From Siphonodentalium dalli (Eukaryota > Mollusca > Scaphopoda > Gadilida > Siphonodentaliidae): a stretch of 64,000 nucleotides of DNA. This document shows positions 12,217 to 24,931 of this stretch, one piece after another (position 1 is the stretch's first letter; every line of letters starts with the position of its first letter). Location: assembly GCA_032622095.1 (NCBI GenBank), contig CP136066.1, forward strand, positions 170,266,664-170,330,663, written 5' to 3'. The notes below the pieces were generated by a model. It did no database searches, had not been told where the DNA came from, and worked only from the letters and a program-made list of their open reading frames with translations. Position numbers and translations under genes: made by a program.

Positions 12217-13620
12217 TTAACCCATGCCTGCATGGTGGTGGCGAATTTGAGAGGATATTGACTAAACTCATAAGTAAACGGTCTGTGACCAAAACTGACA
12301 ATATCCATACCTTAATGTATGGCATCATTAGAACCAGAAGACCCTGTAACCAGAAAATGACCGACCGCCCTCGATATTTCGATAAATAAAATCTTACGGA
12401 TCCTTAACCCATGCCTGGTGGTGGCGAATTTGAGAGGATATTGACTAAACTCACAAGTAAACGGTCTGTGACCCAAACTGACAACATCCATACCTCAGTA
12501 TATGTCACCATTAGAACCAGCAGACACCCTGTAGGCAGAAAAGGACCGACCGCCCTCGATATTTCGATAAATTAAATCTTACGGACTCTTAACCCATGAC
12601 TGGTGGTGGCGAATTTGAGAGGATATTGACTAAACTCACAAGTAAACTGTCTGTGACCAAAAGTGACAATATCCATACCTTAATGTATGGCATCATTAGA
12701 ACCAGCAGACACCCTGTAGCCAGAAAAGGACCGACCGCCCTCGATATTTCGATAAATTAAATCTTACGGATCCTTAACCCATGCCTGGTGGTGGCGAATT
12801 TGAGAGGATATTGACTAAACTCACAAGTAAACGGTCTGTGGCCAAAACTGACAACATCCATACCTCAATATATGGCACCATTAGAACCAGCAGACACCAT
12901 GTAGGCAGAAAAGGACCGACCGCCCTCGATATTTCGATAAATTAAATCTTACGGACTCTTAACCCATGCCTGGTGGTGGCGAATTTGAGAGGATATTGAC
13001 TAAACTCACAAGTAAACGGTCTGTGACCAACACTTGCAATACCCATACCTTAATGTCTGGTATCATTATTACCAGCAGACACTCTGTAGCCAGAGAAGGA
13101 CCGACCGCCCTCGATATTTCTATAAAATTAAATCTTACGGATCCTTAACCCATGCCTGGTGGTGGCGAATTTGAGAGGATATTGACTAAACTCACAAGTA
13201 AACGGTCTGTGACCAACACTTGCAATATCCAAACCTTAATGTATGGTATCATTATTACCAGCAGACACCCTGTAGCCAGAGAAGGACCGACCGCCCTCGA
13301 TATTTCTATAAAATTAAATCTTACGGACTATTAACCCTTGCCTGGTGGTGGCGAATTTGAGAGGATATTGACTAATCTCACAAGTAAACGGTCTGTGACC
13401 AAAACTGACAATATCCATACCTTAATGTATGGCATCATTATTACCAGCAGACACATAGTAGCCAGAAAAGGACCGACCGCCCTCGATATTTCGATAAATT
13501 AAATCTTACGGATCCTTAACCCATGACTGGTGGTGGCGAATTTGAGAGGATATTGACTAAACTCACAAGTAAACGGACTGTGACCAAACGGGACAATATC
13601 CAGACCTTAATGTTTGACAT
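12217..13620. repeat. Left tandem array, ~186-bp unit, about 7.5 copies
   Basis: Units begin at TTAACCCATGCCTGG-type sequence at 12217, 12404, 12589, 12774, 12959, 13145, 13331 and 13516, a period of 185-187 bp. Units differ by scattered substitutions. Each contains GCGAATTTGAGAGGATATTG and GACCGACCGCCCTCGATATT. ~60-codon open frames in some units come from the repeat and are not genes. Confidence 0.92.
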
Positions 13621-13635
13621 TGCGTGGGTGATGTG

Positions 13636-14052
13636 TCAATGAAACACCGATAATTTTGGAGCCGAATACCGCAATCCCACTGATTGATTACAATAGTCCC
13701 AACCGTACATACATCGACGCTTCTCTAACCAGATATAATCATAGTGAAATTTGTTGTTACTAATTACTGTTTCAGATAAGCCATTATACTCCAGCGGACA
13801 TGACAGTACAGATGCTACAACTCGACAAATAACTTCGCACAAATTCGGAACTGGGACATATTTAATCAGATGCGAACCCAACCAAAGTTCTGTTAGCATT
13901 TGATCGCAAATGCATTGTAGTATTTTCAGGTCAAAATATACTGTTTGTAGGTAAATTTTGGCACCAAATAATAATAATGTCATGTTATGTGGTTTGGGAG
14001 TTAAGAAATATATTGACTTATCTCTGAGTAACTGAATACCAAAATTCAGCAC
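13636..14052 (-). CDS. Hypothetical 138-codon ORF in the foldback core
   Basis: This is the longest open frame in the element's core, starting at ATG 14052. It lies immediately inside the left tandem array and is transcribed towards it. The predicted product is moderately hydrophobic and rich in Cys, Leu and Tyr (for example KCGWD-like CMYGWDYCNQSVGLRYSAP near its C-terminus). It has no signal peptide and no domain I recognise. It could be a remnant of an element-encoded gene, an exon, or chance. I do not assign a function. Confidence 0.25.
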   Translation of the reverse strand: MLNFGIQLLRDKSIYFLTPKPHNMTLLLFGAKIYLQTVYFDLKILQCICDQMLTELWLGSHLIKYVPVPNLCEVICRVVASVLSCPLEYNGLSETVISNNKFHYDYIWLEKRRCMYGWDYCNQSVGLRYSAPKLSVFH

Positions 14053-14940
14053 CCAGAATTACTCTGAATTAGCTTTGAGTAGTCGGTGAATATTCTATTG
14101 AAAATGCCTTGTGGAATTAAAATTAATATGTAATACAAGCCACTTACTCAATTATAGTAAGTAATGTGGAGGTATACATTTGATATTTTAATCTGAATAA
14201 TCTCGCCTTTAGTTCTTTTACGCTGAACTTGTGTGTCGTTAACTTTACTTATACAAGAGCGCCGTGGTACGCGCGATTTTCCACCGTGCTACCGTTAGAA
14301 CTGATTCTCACGTTGAAGGTGAGACCTGGTGACATGACAATTCGGAGGTCGTCTGGCCCTCGCCTAATGACATGTCACAAGTATACATCTCATTACTTGC
14401 ACCAAACAGCTGTATGTGTGAAGAAAACCCGTGTACTTGTCAGCATTATTAAGTTAAATAGGATATGTGTATATACGAACATAATTCAATTCAGATGCCG
14501 ACGAGCCCACGCCTGATTGTATGTGTTCCCATCATATGGGTGCAGTTGGACAAAATGGTCTATGTCTGAAGAAATCTAATTCGCTTGTCAATATTATTTA
14601 ATAAAATAAGGCATAACCCACACTGGTTTAGATAAGTGTCACAATCGTGAAATAAGTTCACCATTAAGGTGAACGATTTAAAAGAGGAAGTTGAGCCCTA
14701 GCTCACAAATAACAAGTAACTCAACTTATAGATGGATTATCTCTTTAAATCACAATTTTAGGTGTAGTCCAAGTCTTCTTGTAGTAAAACCAGCTAAGAT
14801 ATTTTGCTAGCGAGATGCTGGGATTTAGTACAAGTCCCGTACGATCAAATCCTATGACAAGCTTTAGACTCAGACCTGGTGGCGGCATTTGCTATCGATT
14901 TTACTCCAATTTACCAAACAAATAAATACATGATGCTATA

Positions 14941-15583
14941 TCTCATATATATTTTGAAGACCTCTGTCTGTATGTATGTTTGTTTGTTTGTTTGTTTGTA
15001 TGTCTGTCTGTCATTTATACAAATCTACGATTCTCGACCGATCGGGACGAAACTTGGTACGTGTGTGTAGTTTGACCGGGCGGTGAACGTTGTCGTATTG
15101 GCGAGCCCGTGCGGCGCCCGCTTCGCGCATGCGCAGACGAGATCTCGAAACGGGTGGAGCTATCGACTTGAAATTTGCTATGTGAATGTATCTTGCCCCG
15201 GATGCGAATTTTACCGGGTCGCCGAGCCCGTGCGACGCCAGCTTCGCGCATGCGCAGACCAGATCTCGGAAACGGGTGGAGCTATCGACTTGAAATTTGC
15301 TATGTGAATGTATCTTGCCCCGGATACGAATTTTATCGGGTCGCCGAGCCCGTGCGACGCCAGCTTCGCGCATGCGCAGACGAGATCTCGGAAACGGGTA
15401 GAGCTATCGACTTGAAATTTGCTATGTGAATGTATCTTGCCCCGGATACGAATTTTATCGGGTCGCCGAGCCCGTGCGACGCCAGCTTCGCGCATGCGCA
15501 GACCATATCTCGGAAACGGGTAGAGCTATCGACTTGAAATTTGGTTTTTGAATAGCCCGGACAACGTCGGGCTCATCGGCTAG
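14941..15583 (+). mobile_element. Non-autonomous Helitron-like element (HINE/DINE type), unit 1
   Basis: The 5' end is TCTCATATATATTTTGAAGA, followed by a CTGT/TTTG microsatellite and an ATTCTCGACCGATCGGGACG segment. About four ~122-bp tandem core repeats follow, each with CTTCGCGCATGCGCAGAC and GGAGCTATCGACTTGAAATT. The 3' end is a GC hairpin (AGCCCGGACAACGTCGGGCT), seven bases, then CTAG. A hairpin close to a CTRR terminus followed by T is the Helitron 3' signature. The microsatellite-plus-core design resembles DINE-1/HINE and bivalve pearl elements. Non-coding. Confidence 0.8.
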
Positions 15584-15995
15584 TCTCTTATATATTTTGA
15601 TGACCTCTGTCTGTCTGTCTGTCATTTATACAAATCTACGATTCTCAACCGATCGGGACGAAACTTGGTACGTGTGTGTAGTTTGAACAGGCGATCGTCG
15701 TTGTCGTATTGGCGAGCCAGTGCGGGGCCCGCTTCGCGCATGCGCAGACCAGATCTCGGAAACGGGTGGAGCTATCGACTTGAAATTTGGTATGTGAATG
15801 TATCTTGCCCCGGATACGAATTTTATCGGGTCGCCGAGCCCGTGCGACGCTCGCTTCGCGCATGCGCAGACCAGATGTCGGAAACGGGTGGAGCTATCGA
15901 CTTGAAATTTGGTATGTTAATGAATCTTGCGCCGGGTACAAATTTTTCGTATATATATTTTGAATAGCCCGGACAACGTCGGGCTCATCGGCTAG
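15584..15995 (+). mobile_element. Non-autonomous Helitron-like element, unit 2, joined head to tail to unit 1
   Basis: It begins TCTCTTATATATTTTGATGA directly after the CTAG of unit 1, with no spacer, and ends with the same hairpin and CTAG at 15992-15995. It has about two core repeats. Near 15945 it carries a short extra TTTTTCGTATATATATT stretch. Confidence 0.8.
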
Positions 15996-16831
15996 TATAT
16001 ATATATTGGAAAGAGTGGCATCTTATGGTGAAAATGGTATATAATAATCTAACTTTAATGTTAAATTACGTATAGAATAATCCGACTAATACTAATATCG
16101 GTTTGTTTACGTTTATTTCGTGAGGTTAATTGAGTGCGTAAATACTTCTAAACATGTGTAAACAATGCGATGACCGTCTTTTTTCACATTACATTGTCGG
16201 TTTCCTTGGTTTTCTGAACAAAAAGCCATATCTTCTACTGAAAAAACGCGTTTATTGTAGCAATTGTGATATTTTATTACATGTACTTGTGGTTTTATGT
16301 GAGCGGGTGGTCTGGCGTACAGTTCGTCAGAGGATTTGATCGTACGGGTCTTGTACTAAAACCCAACATCTCGCTAGCAAAATATCTTAGCTGGTTTTAG
16401 TATACAAGAAGACTTGGACTATTTTAGGTGGTGCTCAAGGGTATGAAATAATATGTATTTGCTGTATCTACATTGTAATATTAAGTGCAACCCAAAGGGA
16501 GTTTTGTAGAAAATAAGTTTTACTTTGCGGAACAACACCAGAAGGATGACATCGTCTGGTATCCCTGTACGGAAACAGATCGACATTCTGACATACTAAA
16601 CCGACTGTTACTAGATAAACGGCATTGCTGTTTCCTTTTCTTATTCCAAAAGTGATAGAACATCTCATGTTAGTGACCAATGCAGAGAATTGTAGATATA
16701 AACAGTTTACGGGGATGACATATATACTTAAACAGGCCATGCGCACTGGTGTAGATATAAAACAATACGGAATCCTCCGTAGGATCTGGTATCGTATAAT
16801 ACGTTATCCTCGACTCAGGAGTCACCCGAGG

Positions 16832-17036
16832 CAGGATCACATATCAAAAAGGGATGGTATGGTCTACTGCGATTGATATTTGGAAATAATTAACGAAATA
16901 ACGGAGATATTTGAAGAAATGTCTTAAAGATTGATAGTCAGGATCACATATCAAAAAATTATTTCCGATTGATATTTGAAATAATTAACGAAATAACGGA
17001 TATATTTGAAGAAGTGTCTTAAAGAATGACAATGAA
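16832..17036. repeat. Two tandem ~107-bp repeats
   Basis: CAGGATCACATATCAAAAA recurs at 16832 and 16939. Each is followed by GATTGATATTTG and TAATTAACGAAATAACGGA. Non-coding. The related word CGTTATTTCGTTAATATTTA appears inverted near 17147. Confidence 0.7.
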
Positions 17037-17434
17037 CATGACAAAGTGCCAATCATACATGTACATTATCATTTCACTCTTATATATTAATCTACAAAGG
17101 ATATTAGGGCGACACTCTCCACGAAAAAACGTGCATTGTGACTTGCGCGTTATTTCGTTAATATTTAAATTCGGAGGTCATATTCACGAACTAACGGTTA
17201 TCTAATTATGCATGCGTACTATAGTACTTACACTTAATGCGGACAAATAATTTCTAAATTTCAAATTTCGCTGCTATAAGGAGACGAAATTTAAGTCGAC
17301 TTTTTAAAAGTCTCCCTAAGTGTCTTTGTCTCCCTAAATGCCCGTTATTTCGTAAATACCAAAATCATGTCCCCCTAGTGTCCAATAACCCAGTCAAATA
17401 TAATCTTGTTTACCCCAAATTGAGACGGAGAGCT

Positions 17435-17491
17435 GTGCCAGTGTCAGCGCATTCTCTTATTGCGAGTTTCCCATAGGGAGCATTGGCACAT
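17435..17491. repeat. Degenerate relic of the 69-bp hairpin
   Basis: It contains GTGCCAGTGTCAGCGCATTC, TCTTATTGCGAG and GGAGCATTGGCACA, recognisably the hairpin found in the MITEs but with the loop and one arm largely lost. Confidence 0.45.
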
Positions 17492-17689
17492 GTTTTTTGT
17501 GTGAAAAATATCAAGAAGCTGCCATCATAAAAAGGGTGAAGCAGTCTGATGTCAACGGTACCATACCCCTAGCTGACACCAATCTGGTCAGTATACCAAT
17601 GTGACGCAATGTTCAACGACTAAAATTCAACCAGTATGGGAATAGGGCCTACATTTAATTATTTAGTTAAACTATTCATTAGTGCCACT

Positions 17690-18023
17690 TTAAAGGTGTA
17701 CTGTTCACTAAATCCGGCCATATATGGGACCATCTCCTTTTACTCAAAAGAACGTATACAACATATGAATGAATTTCAGTCATGGATTAGTGCAAAATAC
17801 GCTATGCACTACAAACGGTGCAATAATAATAATACAAATAAATTTATGGCTGGAGTTATAACTATAATTTTAATTATTATTACCATGTGTTTGCACCGTT
17901 CAGAGAGCATATGAGTTTATTGTTTAATAATCCAGGGCTCAAATTAATTCATGTGTTGCATATATTATGTTGAGTATTAAATAAGAAGGTCCCATAAATG
18001 GTCGGATTACAGTACCCCTTTAA
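17690..18023. mobile_element. TTAA-flanked MITE with internal palindrome
   Basis: It starts TTAAAGGTGTACTGTTCACT and ends with GGATTACAGTACCCCTTTAA, imperfect inverted ends around TTAA. GGCCATATATGGGACC on the left pairs with GGTCCCATAAATGGTC on the right. A central palindrome pairs AACGGTGCAATAATAATAAT with its near-complement at about 17865-17900. Confidence 0.65.
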
Positions 18024-18144
18024 AACAACTCACGTCAACTATCTCATGAGGCTACCCATTTGGTCGCTCATGCATAGCCGGGCAGATAACAAACAAACAC
18101 GCAAACACAATTAGGTTGTATTAATATGTATTATCCTGGCTATT

Positions 18145-21100
18145 GTCAGTTTTGGTCACAGACCGTTTACTTGTGAGTTTAGTCAATATCCTCTCAAATT
18201 CGCCACCACCAGGCATGGGTTAAGGATCCGTAAGATTTAATTTATCGAAATATCGAGGGCGGTCGGTCCTTTTCTGGCTACATGGTGTCTGCTGGTAATA
18301 ATGATGCCATACATTAAGGTATGGATATTGTCAGTTTTGGTCACAGACCGTTTACTTGTGAGTTTAGTCAATATCCTCTCAAAGTCGCCACCATCAGGCA
18401 AGGGTTAATAGTCCGTAAGATTTAATTTATCGAAATATCGTGGGCGGTCGGTCCATTTCTGCCTACAGGGTGTCTGCAGGTTCTAATGATGCCATACATT
18501 AAGGTATGGATATTGTCAGTTTTGGTCACAGACCGTTTACTTGTGAGATTAGTCAATATCCTCTCAAATTCGCCACCACCAGGCATGGGTTAATAGTCCG
18601 TAAGATTTAATTTTATAGAAATATCGAGGGCGGTCGGTCCTTCTCTGGCTACAGAGTGTCTGCTGGTAATAATGATACCATACATTAAGGTATGGATATT
18701 GCAAGTGTTGGTCACAGACCGTTTACTTGTGAGTTTAGTCAATATCCTCTCAAATTCGCCACCACCAGGCATGGGTTAAGGATCCGTAAGATTTAATTTT
18801 ATAGAAATATCGAGGGCGGTCGGTCCTTTTCTTGCTACAGGGTGTCTGCTGGTTCAAATGATGCCATACATTAAGGTATGGATATTGTCAGTTTTGGTCA
18901 CAGACCGTTTACTTGTGAGTTTAGTCAATATCCTCTCAAATTCGCCACCACCAGGCATGGGTTAAGGATCCGTAAGATTTAATTTAACGAAATATCGAGG
19001 GCGGTCGGTCCTTTTCTGCCTACAGGGTGTCTGCTGGTTCTAATTGTGCCATATATTGAGGTATGGATATTGTCAGTTTTGGTCACAGACCGTTTACTTG
19101 TGAGTTTAGTCAATATCCTCTCAAATTCGCCACCACCAGGCATGGGTTAATAGTCCGTAAGATTTAATTTAATAGAAATATCGAGGGCGGTCGGTCCTTT
19201 TCTGGCTGTAGGGTGTCTGCTGGTAATAATGATACCATACATTAAGGTATGGATATTGCAAGTGTTGGTCACAGACCGTTTACTTGTGAGTTTAGTCAAT
19301 ATCCTCTCAAATTCGCCACCACCAGGCATGGGTTAAGGATCCGTAAGATTTTATTTTAAAGAAATATCGAGGGCGGTCGGTCCTTTTCTGGCTACAGGGT
19401 GTCTGCTGGTTCTAATGATGCCATACGTTAAGGTATGGATATTGTCAGTTTTGGTCACAGACCGTTTACTTGTGAGATTAGTCAATATCCTCTCAAATTC
19501 GCCACCACCAGGCAAGGGTTAAGGATCCGTAAGATTTAATTTAACGAAATATCGAGGGCGGTCGGTCCTTTTCTGCCTACAGGGTGCCTGCAGGTTCTAA
19601 TGATGCCATACATTAAGGTATGGATATAGTCAGTTTTGGCCACAGACCGTTTACTTGTGAGTTTAGTCAATATCCTCTCAAATTCGCCACCACCAGGCAT
19701 GGGTTAAGGATCCGTAAGATTTAATTTATCGAAATATCGAGGGCGGTCGGTCCTTTTCTGGCTACAGGGTGTCTGCTGGTTCTAATGATGCCATACATTA
19801 AGGTATGGATATTGTCACTTTTGGTCACAGACCGTTTACTTGTGAGTTTAGTCAATATCCTCTCAAATTCGCCACCACCAGTCATGGGTTAAGAGTCCGT
19901 AAGATTTAATTTTATAGAAATATCGAGGGCGGTCGGTCCTTCTCTGGCTACAGAGTGTCTGCTGGTAATAATGATACCATACATTAAGGTATGGATATTG
20001 CAAGTGTTGGTCACAGACCGTTTACTTGTGAGTTTAGTCAATATCCTCTCAAATTCGCCACCACCAGGCATGGGTTAAGAGTCCGTAAGATTTAATTTAT
20101 CGAAATATCGAGGGCGGTCGGTCCTTTTCTGCCTACATGGTGTCTGCTGGTTCTAACGGTGCCATATATTGAGGTATGGATGTTGTCAGTTTTGGTCACA
20201 GACCGTTTACTTGTGAGTTTAGTCAATATCCTCTCAAATTCGCCACCACCAGGCATGGGTTAAGAGTCCGTAAGATTTAATTTAACGAAATATCGAGGGC
20301 GGTCGGTCATTTTCTGGCTACAGGGTGTCTGTGGGTTCTAATGATGCCATACATTAAGGTATGGGTGTTGTGAGTTTTGGTCACAGACCGTTTACTTGTG
20401 AGTTTAGTCAATATCCTCTCAAATTCGCCACCACCAGACATGGGTTAAGAGGCCGTAAGATTTAATTTATCGAAATATCGAGGGCGGTCGGTCCTTTTCT
20501 GGCTACACGATGTATGCTGGTTCTAATGATGCCACACGTTAAGGTATGGATATTGTCAGTTTTTGTCACAGAACGTTTACTTGTGAGATTAGTCAATATA
20601 CTCTCAAATTCGCCACCACCATGCAGGCATGGGTTAAGGATCCGTAAGATTTAATTTATCGAAATATCGTGGGCGGTCGGTCCTTTTCTGGCTACATGGT
20701 GTCTGCTGGTTCTAATGATGCCATATATTGAGGAATGGATGTTGTCAGTTTTGGTCACAGACCGTTTACTTGTGAGTTTAGTCAATATCCTCTCAAATTC
20801 GCCACCACCAGGCATGGGTTAAGAGTCCGTAAGATTTAATTTATCGAAATATCGAGGGCGGTCGGTCATTTTCTGGTTACAGGGTGTCTGCTGGTTCTAA
20901 TGATGCCATACATTAAGGTATGGATAATTTCAGTTTTGGTCACAGACCGTTTACTTGTGAGTTTAGTCAATATCCTCTCAAATTCGCCACCACCAGGCAT
21001 GGGTTAAGGATCCGTAAGATTTAATTTATCGAAATATCGAGGGCGGTCGGTCCTTTTCTGGCTACATGGTGTCTGCTGGTTCTAATGATGCCATACATTA

Positions 21101-21564
21101 AGGTATGGATATTGTCACTTTTGGTCACAGACCGTTTACTTGTGAGTTTAGTCAATATCCTCTCAAATTCGCCACCACCAGTCATGGGTTAAGAGTCCGT
21201 AAGATTTAATTTATCTAAATATCGAGGGCGGTCGGTCCTTTTCTGCCTACAGGGTGTCTGCTGGTTCTAATGGTGACATATACTGAGGTATGGATGTTGT
21301 CAGTTTGGGTCACAGACCGTTTACTTGTGAGTTTAGTCAATATCCTCTCAAATTCGCCACCACCAGGCATGGGTTAAGGATCCGTAAGATTTTATTTATC
21401 GAAATATCGAGGGCGGTCGGTCATTTTCTGGTTACATGGTCTTCTGGTTCTAATGATGCCATACATTAAGGTATGGATATTGTCAGTTTTGGTCACAGAC
21501 CGTTTACTTATGAGTTTAGTCAATATCCTCTCAAATTCGCCACCACCATGCAGGCATGGGTTAA
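18145..21564. repeat. Right tandem array, ~186-bp unit, about 18.5 copies, inverted relative to the left array
   Basis: The complement of the left unit repeats with the same period. CATGGGTTAA-type boundaries occur near 18217, 18401, 18586, 18773 and so on to 21558, nineteen in all. Units fall into at least two subtypes: GATCCGTAAG versus GAGTCCGTAAG, and TTATCGAAATATCG versus TTTATAGAAATATCG. Confidence 0.92.
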
Positions 21565-22370
21565 CTCATTCAGTTCCAGGTTGCCTGAAGAAAACCGATA
21601 ATTGCGTGTCAGGTTTCTTGTCAGCTTTGTGGTGTATTTTCTTTTCGTTTTGGCACGTGGAGCTGCTGCGTCAATGACATATGTTGGGTCATCGGAGGAA
21701 GCATGTGACAATTCCATCTAATAAAGTGCACCGAAGAGCCCATAACTACCAAATTTCAGTGATATATCTTATAACATGTAAGAGCAATCAGTTGACAGTT
21801 TTTTCTATAGTATATTTGCATTGCGATTTGGCGAACCTCGTTAGGTACAGACTTTGATTGACATAAAGTGCAAGTTGCCCGAATCAGCGTTCCTCGGTCG
21901 TTTAGCGTCAATCCAAGTGTACAATGGACCAGGGCATGCATGACTTGACTGTAATCACCTTTTACGCCGTCAAAATCGGTTTCCAATTCGGCACCATGCA
22001 GCAGGCATGGGTTAACAGTCCTGATATTTCGTTTTGTTGACTTATCGACGGCGGACTGTTCTTTTCTAGTAACTGGGTTGTTGCTGGTTCTCTGTATGCC
22101 ATACATGTACATTAAAGTCGGAATGTTGTCATTATTGGTCACAGTCCGTCTATATTTATTATTATTATTAATATTCTCTATAATTCGGTACTGACATAAA
22201 TGGGTTAACAGCCATAAAGGTTTTAATTGAAGTATATTGGATGCGTATTTATACTAGCGAAAATCGGGACTTTGTACAGTATATATATACGTATGAAACG
22301 CGAATCGCGAAGTTCGCAATTCGCAGTTCGCGGTTCGCGGTTCGCGCGTGGCTGACGAAATCTGCATCCC

Positions 22371-22430
<60 letters not shown>

Positions 22431-22453
22431 GAGAGAGAGGGGAGAGAGAGAGA

Positions 22454-22497
<44 letters not shown>

Positions 22498-22500
22498 ATC
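22371..22500. repeat. (TA)n(GA)n microsatellite flanking the foldback element, right side
   Basis: A TA run follows the element terminus at 22370, then a long GA-rich tract with GGGG interruptions up to about 22498. Open frames here encode only ER/RE dipeptide repeats and are not genes. Confidence 0.9.
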
Positions 22501-23727
22501 CTCATACCAGCAGCGATATCAATGCGGTTGATATTATAAATGCTTTTATTGGTAGCTATCAGGATAGAAGTTCCTATAGGTAATACGTCTAAATAATTAT
22601 ATATCTAAATAAAGCTTACATTTGTTTTTTCTAGGTCTGTGCCATGCATATACAAAGTACAAAACCGAGATTGTATGAGAACCTGACATTCCATAATTGA
22701 ACAAGAAAATAAATAATTTACTGAACCTGCATACATCAGATCAATGAACTTAGTTCTAGAAAGTACATCATTGACCAAAAACGATTAAAAGACTGATGAC
22801 AGCAGATCAATTAACTAGTCATAGCACACCATAGCAAAACAAGAAAACCAATGTCAGAAATGGTAACGCGCTCAAGATCATACATGTATATTATATACCC
22901 ATGATTGTAATTATAGAATATAAAATATATTGGTTTTGCGAATGACCAACTCAGAATTCTGTTAAAATAACAATAACAACCAGCACCTAATTAACGAACC
23001 GGCGGCCGACTCGGCCGTCTCCGACAACAACCCCCAGTGGGCTGCAGAACGATAAATGTCTATAAAAGTTGAAAAATAAGACTTACAAATTATCTTTTTC
23101 ATTTCTTTTATTTGTAATTGGCATAGCTTATCACAAACCAAAAATCAACATTATTGACATAATGTTAACGACAATAAACGAAATTGAAATTCTCAACTAC
23201 ACCTTTTACCGGACTCGGCCTCTGGTAGCAGTTCGACTTTTAATCCTCCCAAAAAAATCCCATTCTATCTGATTCTATAAATAAAACACCCATGCGCCCA
23301 GGCGAAACAAAATCTCTACACCAGTATGCACGTGGAGCGCGCGTAATAAAAAAAAAAGACTGCATCTGCGTGCAATGTGCATCACGCCCTGTAATTGGAT
23401 ACGGGTGATAGTCGGAGGACAATCAAAGTACATAGTAGGAAAAAGGGTGAACACCGATCAAAAACATGTTTTAACACTAAAAGCTGCTTTTGAATTTAGA
23501 TCGATGTAGTGATGATTATTCTGTGATTCTGAATATGGTGATTAGGGTATAGATACACACTTGTATATAATTTACGTATGTAAGTTACATGTATTTTACA
23601 TGGTCACACCAATCATTGACGGAATTAATCACCCACGCGTGAGAGGTTCATCGACAACAGGGGAGACATGTGAGTAGTTATAAGCGATTGTCATACTGAC
23701 CGATATCAGGAAATTTTAGGCCAGTCA
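22501..23727. other. Intergenic DNA, nothing recognised
   Basis: Unique AT-rich sequence without recognisable exons or repeats. Confidence 0.3.
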
Positions 23728-23730
23728 TAA

Positions 23731-24928
23731 GGGCGCGTACACATGGCGGGCAAGAAAATATCAGGTATGCCCCATGTGACTTACTTGACCAATCAAATAA
23801 ATAATACCGAAAAATATCCGACGAAGGCAGCGCGCTGATATTTTATCGCCAGTTGGTGATATGTGTTCACCTTGATTGGTGGCCATCGGTATCCGTTAAC
23901 TAATCTCTATAAGGGACACGCTGGTAACCGTTCACGCACTCGAGTTATGATCCATCAATATTATCGCCTGTTTCAACAATTGACTTCGTAATTCCATTTT
24001 GGATTGTTTGACATAATCGCTGAGCTATTATATGGATATGTGTGGGGACATATATATCTTTTGAGGGTTTCCGCTGACGGAGGATGTCCATGGATTTCCA
24101 ACTGCACCTCCTCTTGAATTGGGCCAAAGACCCAAGATCACATAATTGAATTGCACACCTCCCATCGTCTTTGAATTTCCCATGGTACCTCACATACCTT
24201 GGATTTTGACTGGACACCGGGGAGAGAGGGGCCTAGAAGAAATTCCAAACCAATAATTTGACCAAAGTAGGAAAAATGCAAATGTTGGTCTAAAACCACG
24301 AATTCAACATACATTAATGGTTGAAAAATCAGACTACAAGAACAATTTCAAACCATTGTTGGTGTGAAATTTCCAACTAATATTGTTTCCAAGTTGGCGG
24401 GGTCTCATGTCCCCACATACACCCATGTAAGTTCGGTAACGTAATGTACACCACAGCCCCATGCACCAAGCAACAATCTCATCTCAACAAACTTCATATG
24501 GGATCTCAATGGGGGCGGGGTCATCCGATTTGCCACAAAACCATAATAACATTTGTCACCCCACATATACATGCACTATGATATTATAACATTTCCAAAT
24601 TTCCAAATAACGTAACCACTTTCTCATTATGCAGACGGTCTTTGTGCATGAGATCAGTAACGTTGCTAATCCCAACGACTTCGGTAATACATGTCAACAG
24701 TTGGAAATTTCAAAAAGCTATGAATTGCCAAAATGGACTATAGGTTATTTACCGGACGCAATTCACTTGAACCAGCATGACTAATACTGTTCTGATTGAG
24801 CTCAATCAACACCATCTAAACCGCCGCGTTCTCACGGGCGTAATCTTTGCAGCAAGAAAATATCAGTGTGCAATTTTACCTGATATTTTCTTGCAGATAT
24901 TTTCTTGCAGCTTCGTGTGTACGCGCCC
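23731..24928. mobile_element. TIR element with TAA flanks (PIF/Harbinger-like, non-autonomous)
   Basis: The ends GGGCGCGTACACA (23731) and TGTGTACGCGCCC (to 24928) are inverted and continue inward with AAGAAAATATC-type sequence. TAA flanks both sides (23728-23730 and 24929-24931), matching the TWA target duplication of PIF/Harbinger elements. A 90-codon open frame on the minus strand (23945-24217) has no recognisable domain. No transposase is seen. Confidence 0.65.
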
Positions 24929-24931
24929 TAA

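Larger units (their letters stand above)
14753..16430. repeat. Inverted repeat (~95-bp arms) enclosing Helitron-like units
   Basis: Positions 14753-14850 (containing CCAGCTAAGATATTTTGCTA and CCCGTACGATCAAATCC) recur as their complement at 16334-16430. Between them lie the two Helitron-like units at 14941-15995. This is probably an older foldback MITE that received the Helitron-like insertion. Confidence 0.7.
10899..22370. mobile_element. 11.5-kb foldback-type element with long inverted ends containing tandem repeats
   Basis: The left terminus GGGATGCAGATTTCGTCAGC (10899) recurs as its exact complement ending at 22370. The inverted ends continue inward through a GC-rich stretch of repeated CGCGAA motifs and a unique portion (10899-12216 left; 21565-22370 right). 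They then run into ~186-bp tandem arrays in opposite orientation. The core, about 13620-18145, is not symmetrical. Long inverted ends built of tandem repeats with unequal copy number resemble Foldback/Galileo elements; that is an analogy of structure only, since no transposase was recognised. The left end has ~505 bp (11287-11790) absent from the right, and a 4-bp AATT microhomology at the junction suggests a deletion on the right. Confidence 0.8.

Noticed and set aside
12217-13620. CRISPR-like array
   Set aside because: The repeats are contiguous 186-bp units without unique spacers, in a eukaryotic context.
12217-21564. Repeated ~60-codon open frames starting MPGGGEFERIL in the 186-bp arrays
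   Set aside because: They occur once per tandem unit, in only some units, and vary with repeat indels. They are a by-product of the satellite, not a gene family.
10899-22370. Palindromic halves as pure assembly artefacts
   Set aside because: Array copy numbers differ (7.5 versus 18.5), a 505-bp block is present on one side only, and units carry different substitutions. The halves therefore look like distinct DNA. Read-level confirmation would still be valuable here and for 47-53 kb.
22241-22539. Long ER/RE and LS repeat frames
   Set aside because: They are translations of the (GA)n microsatellite.
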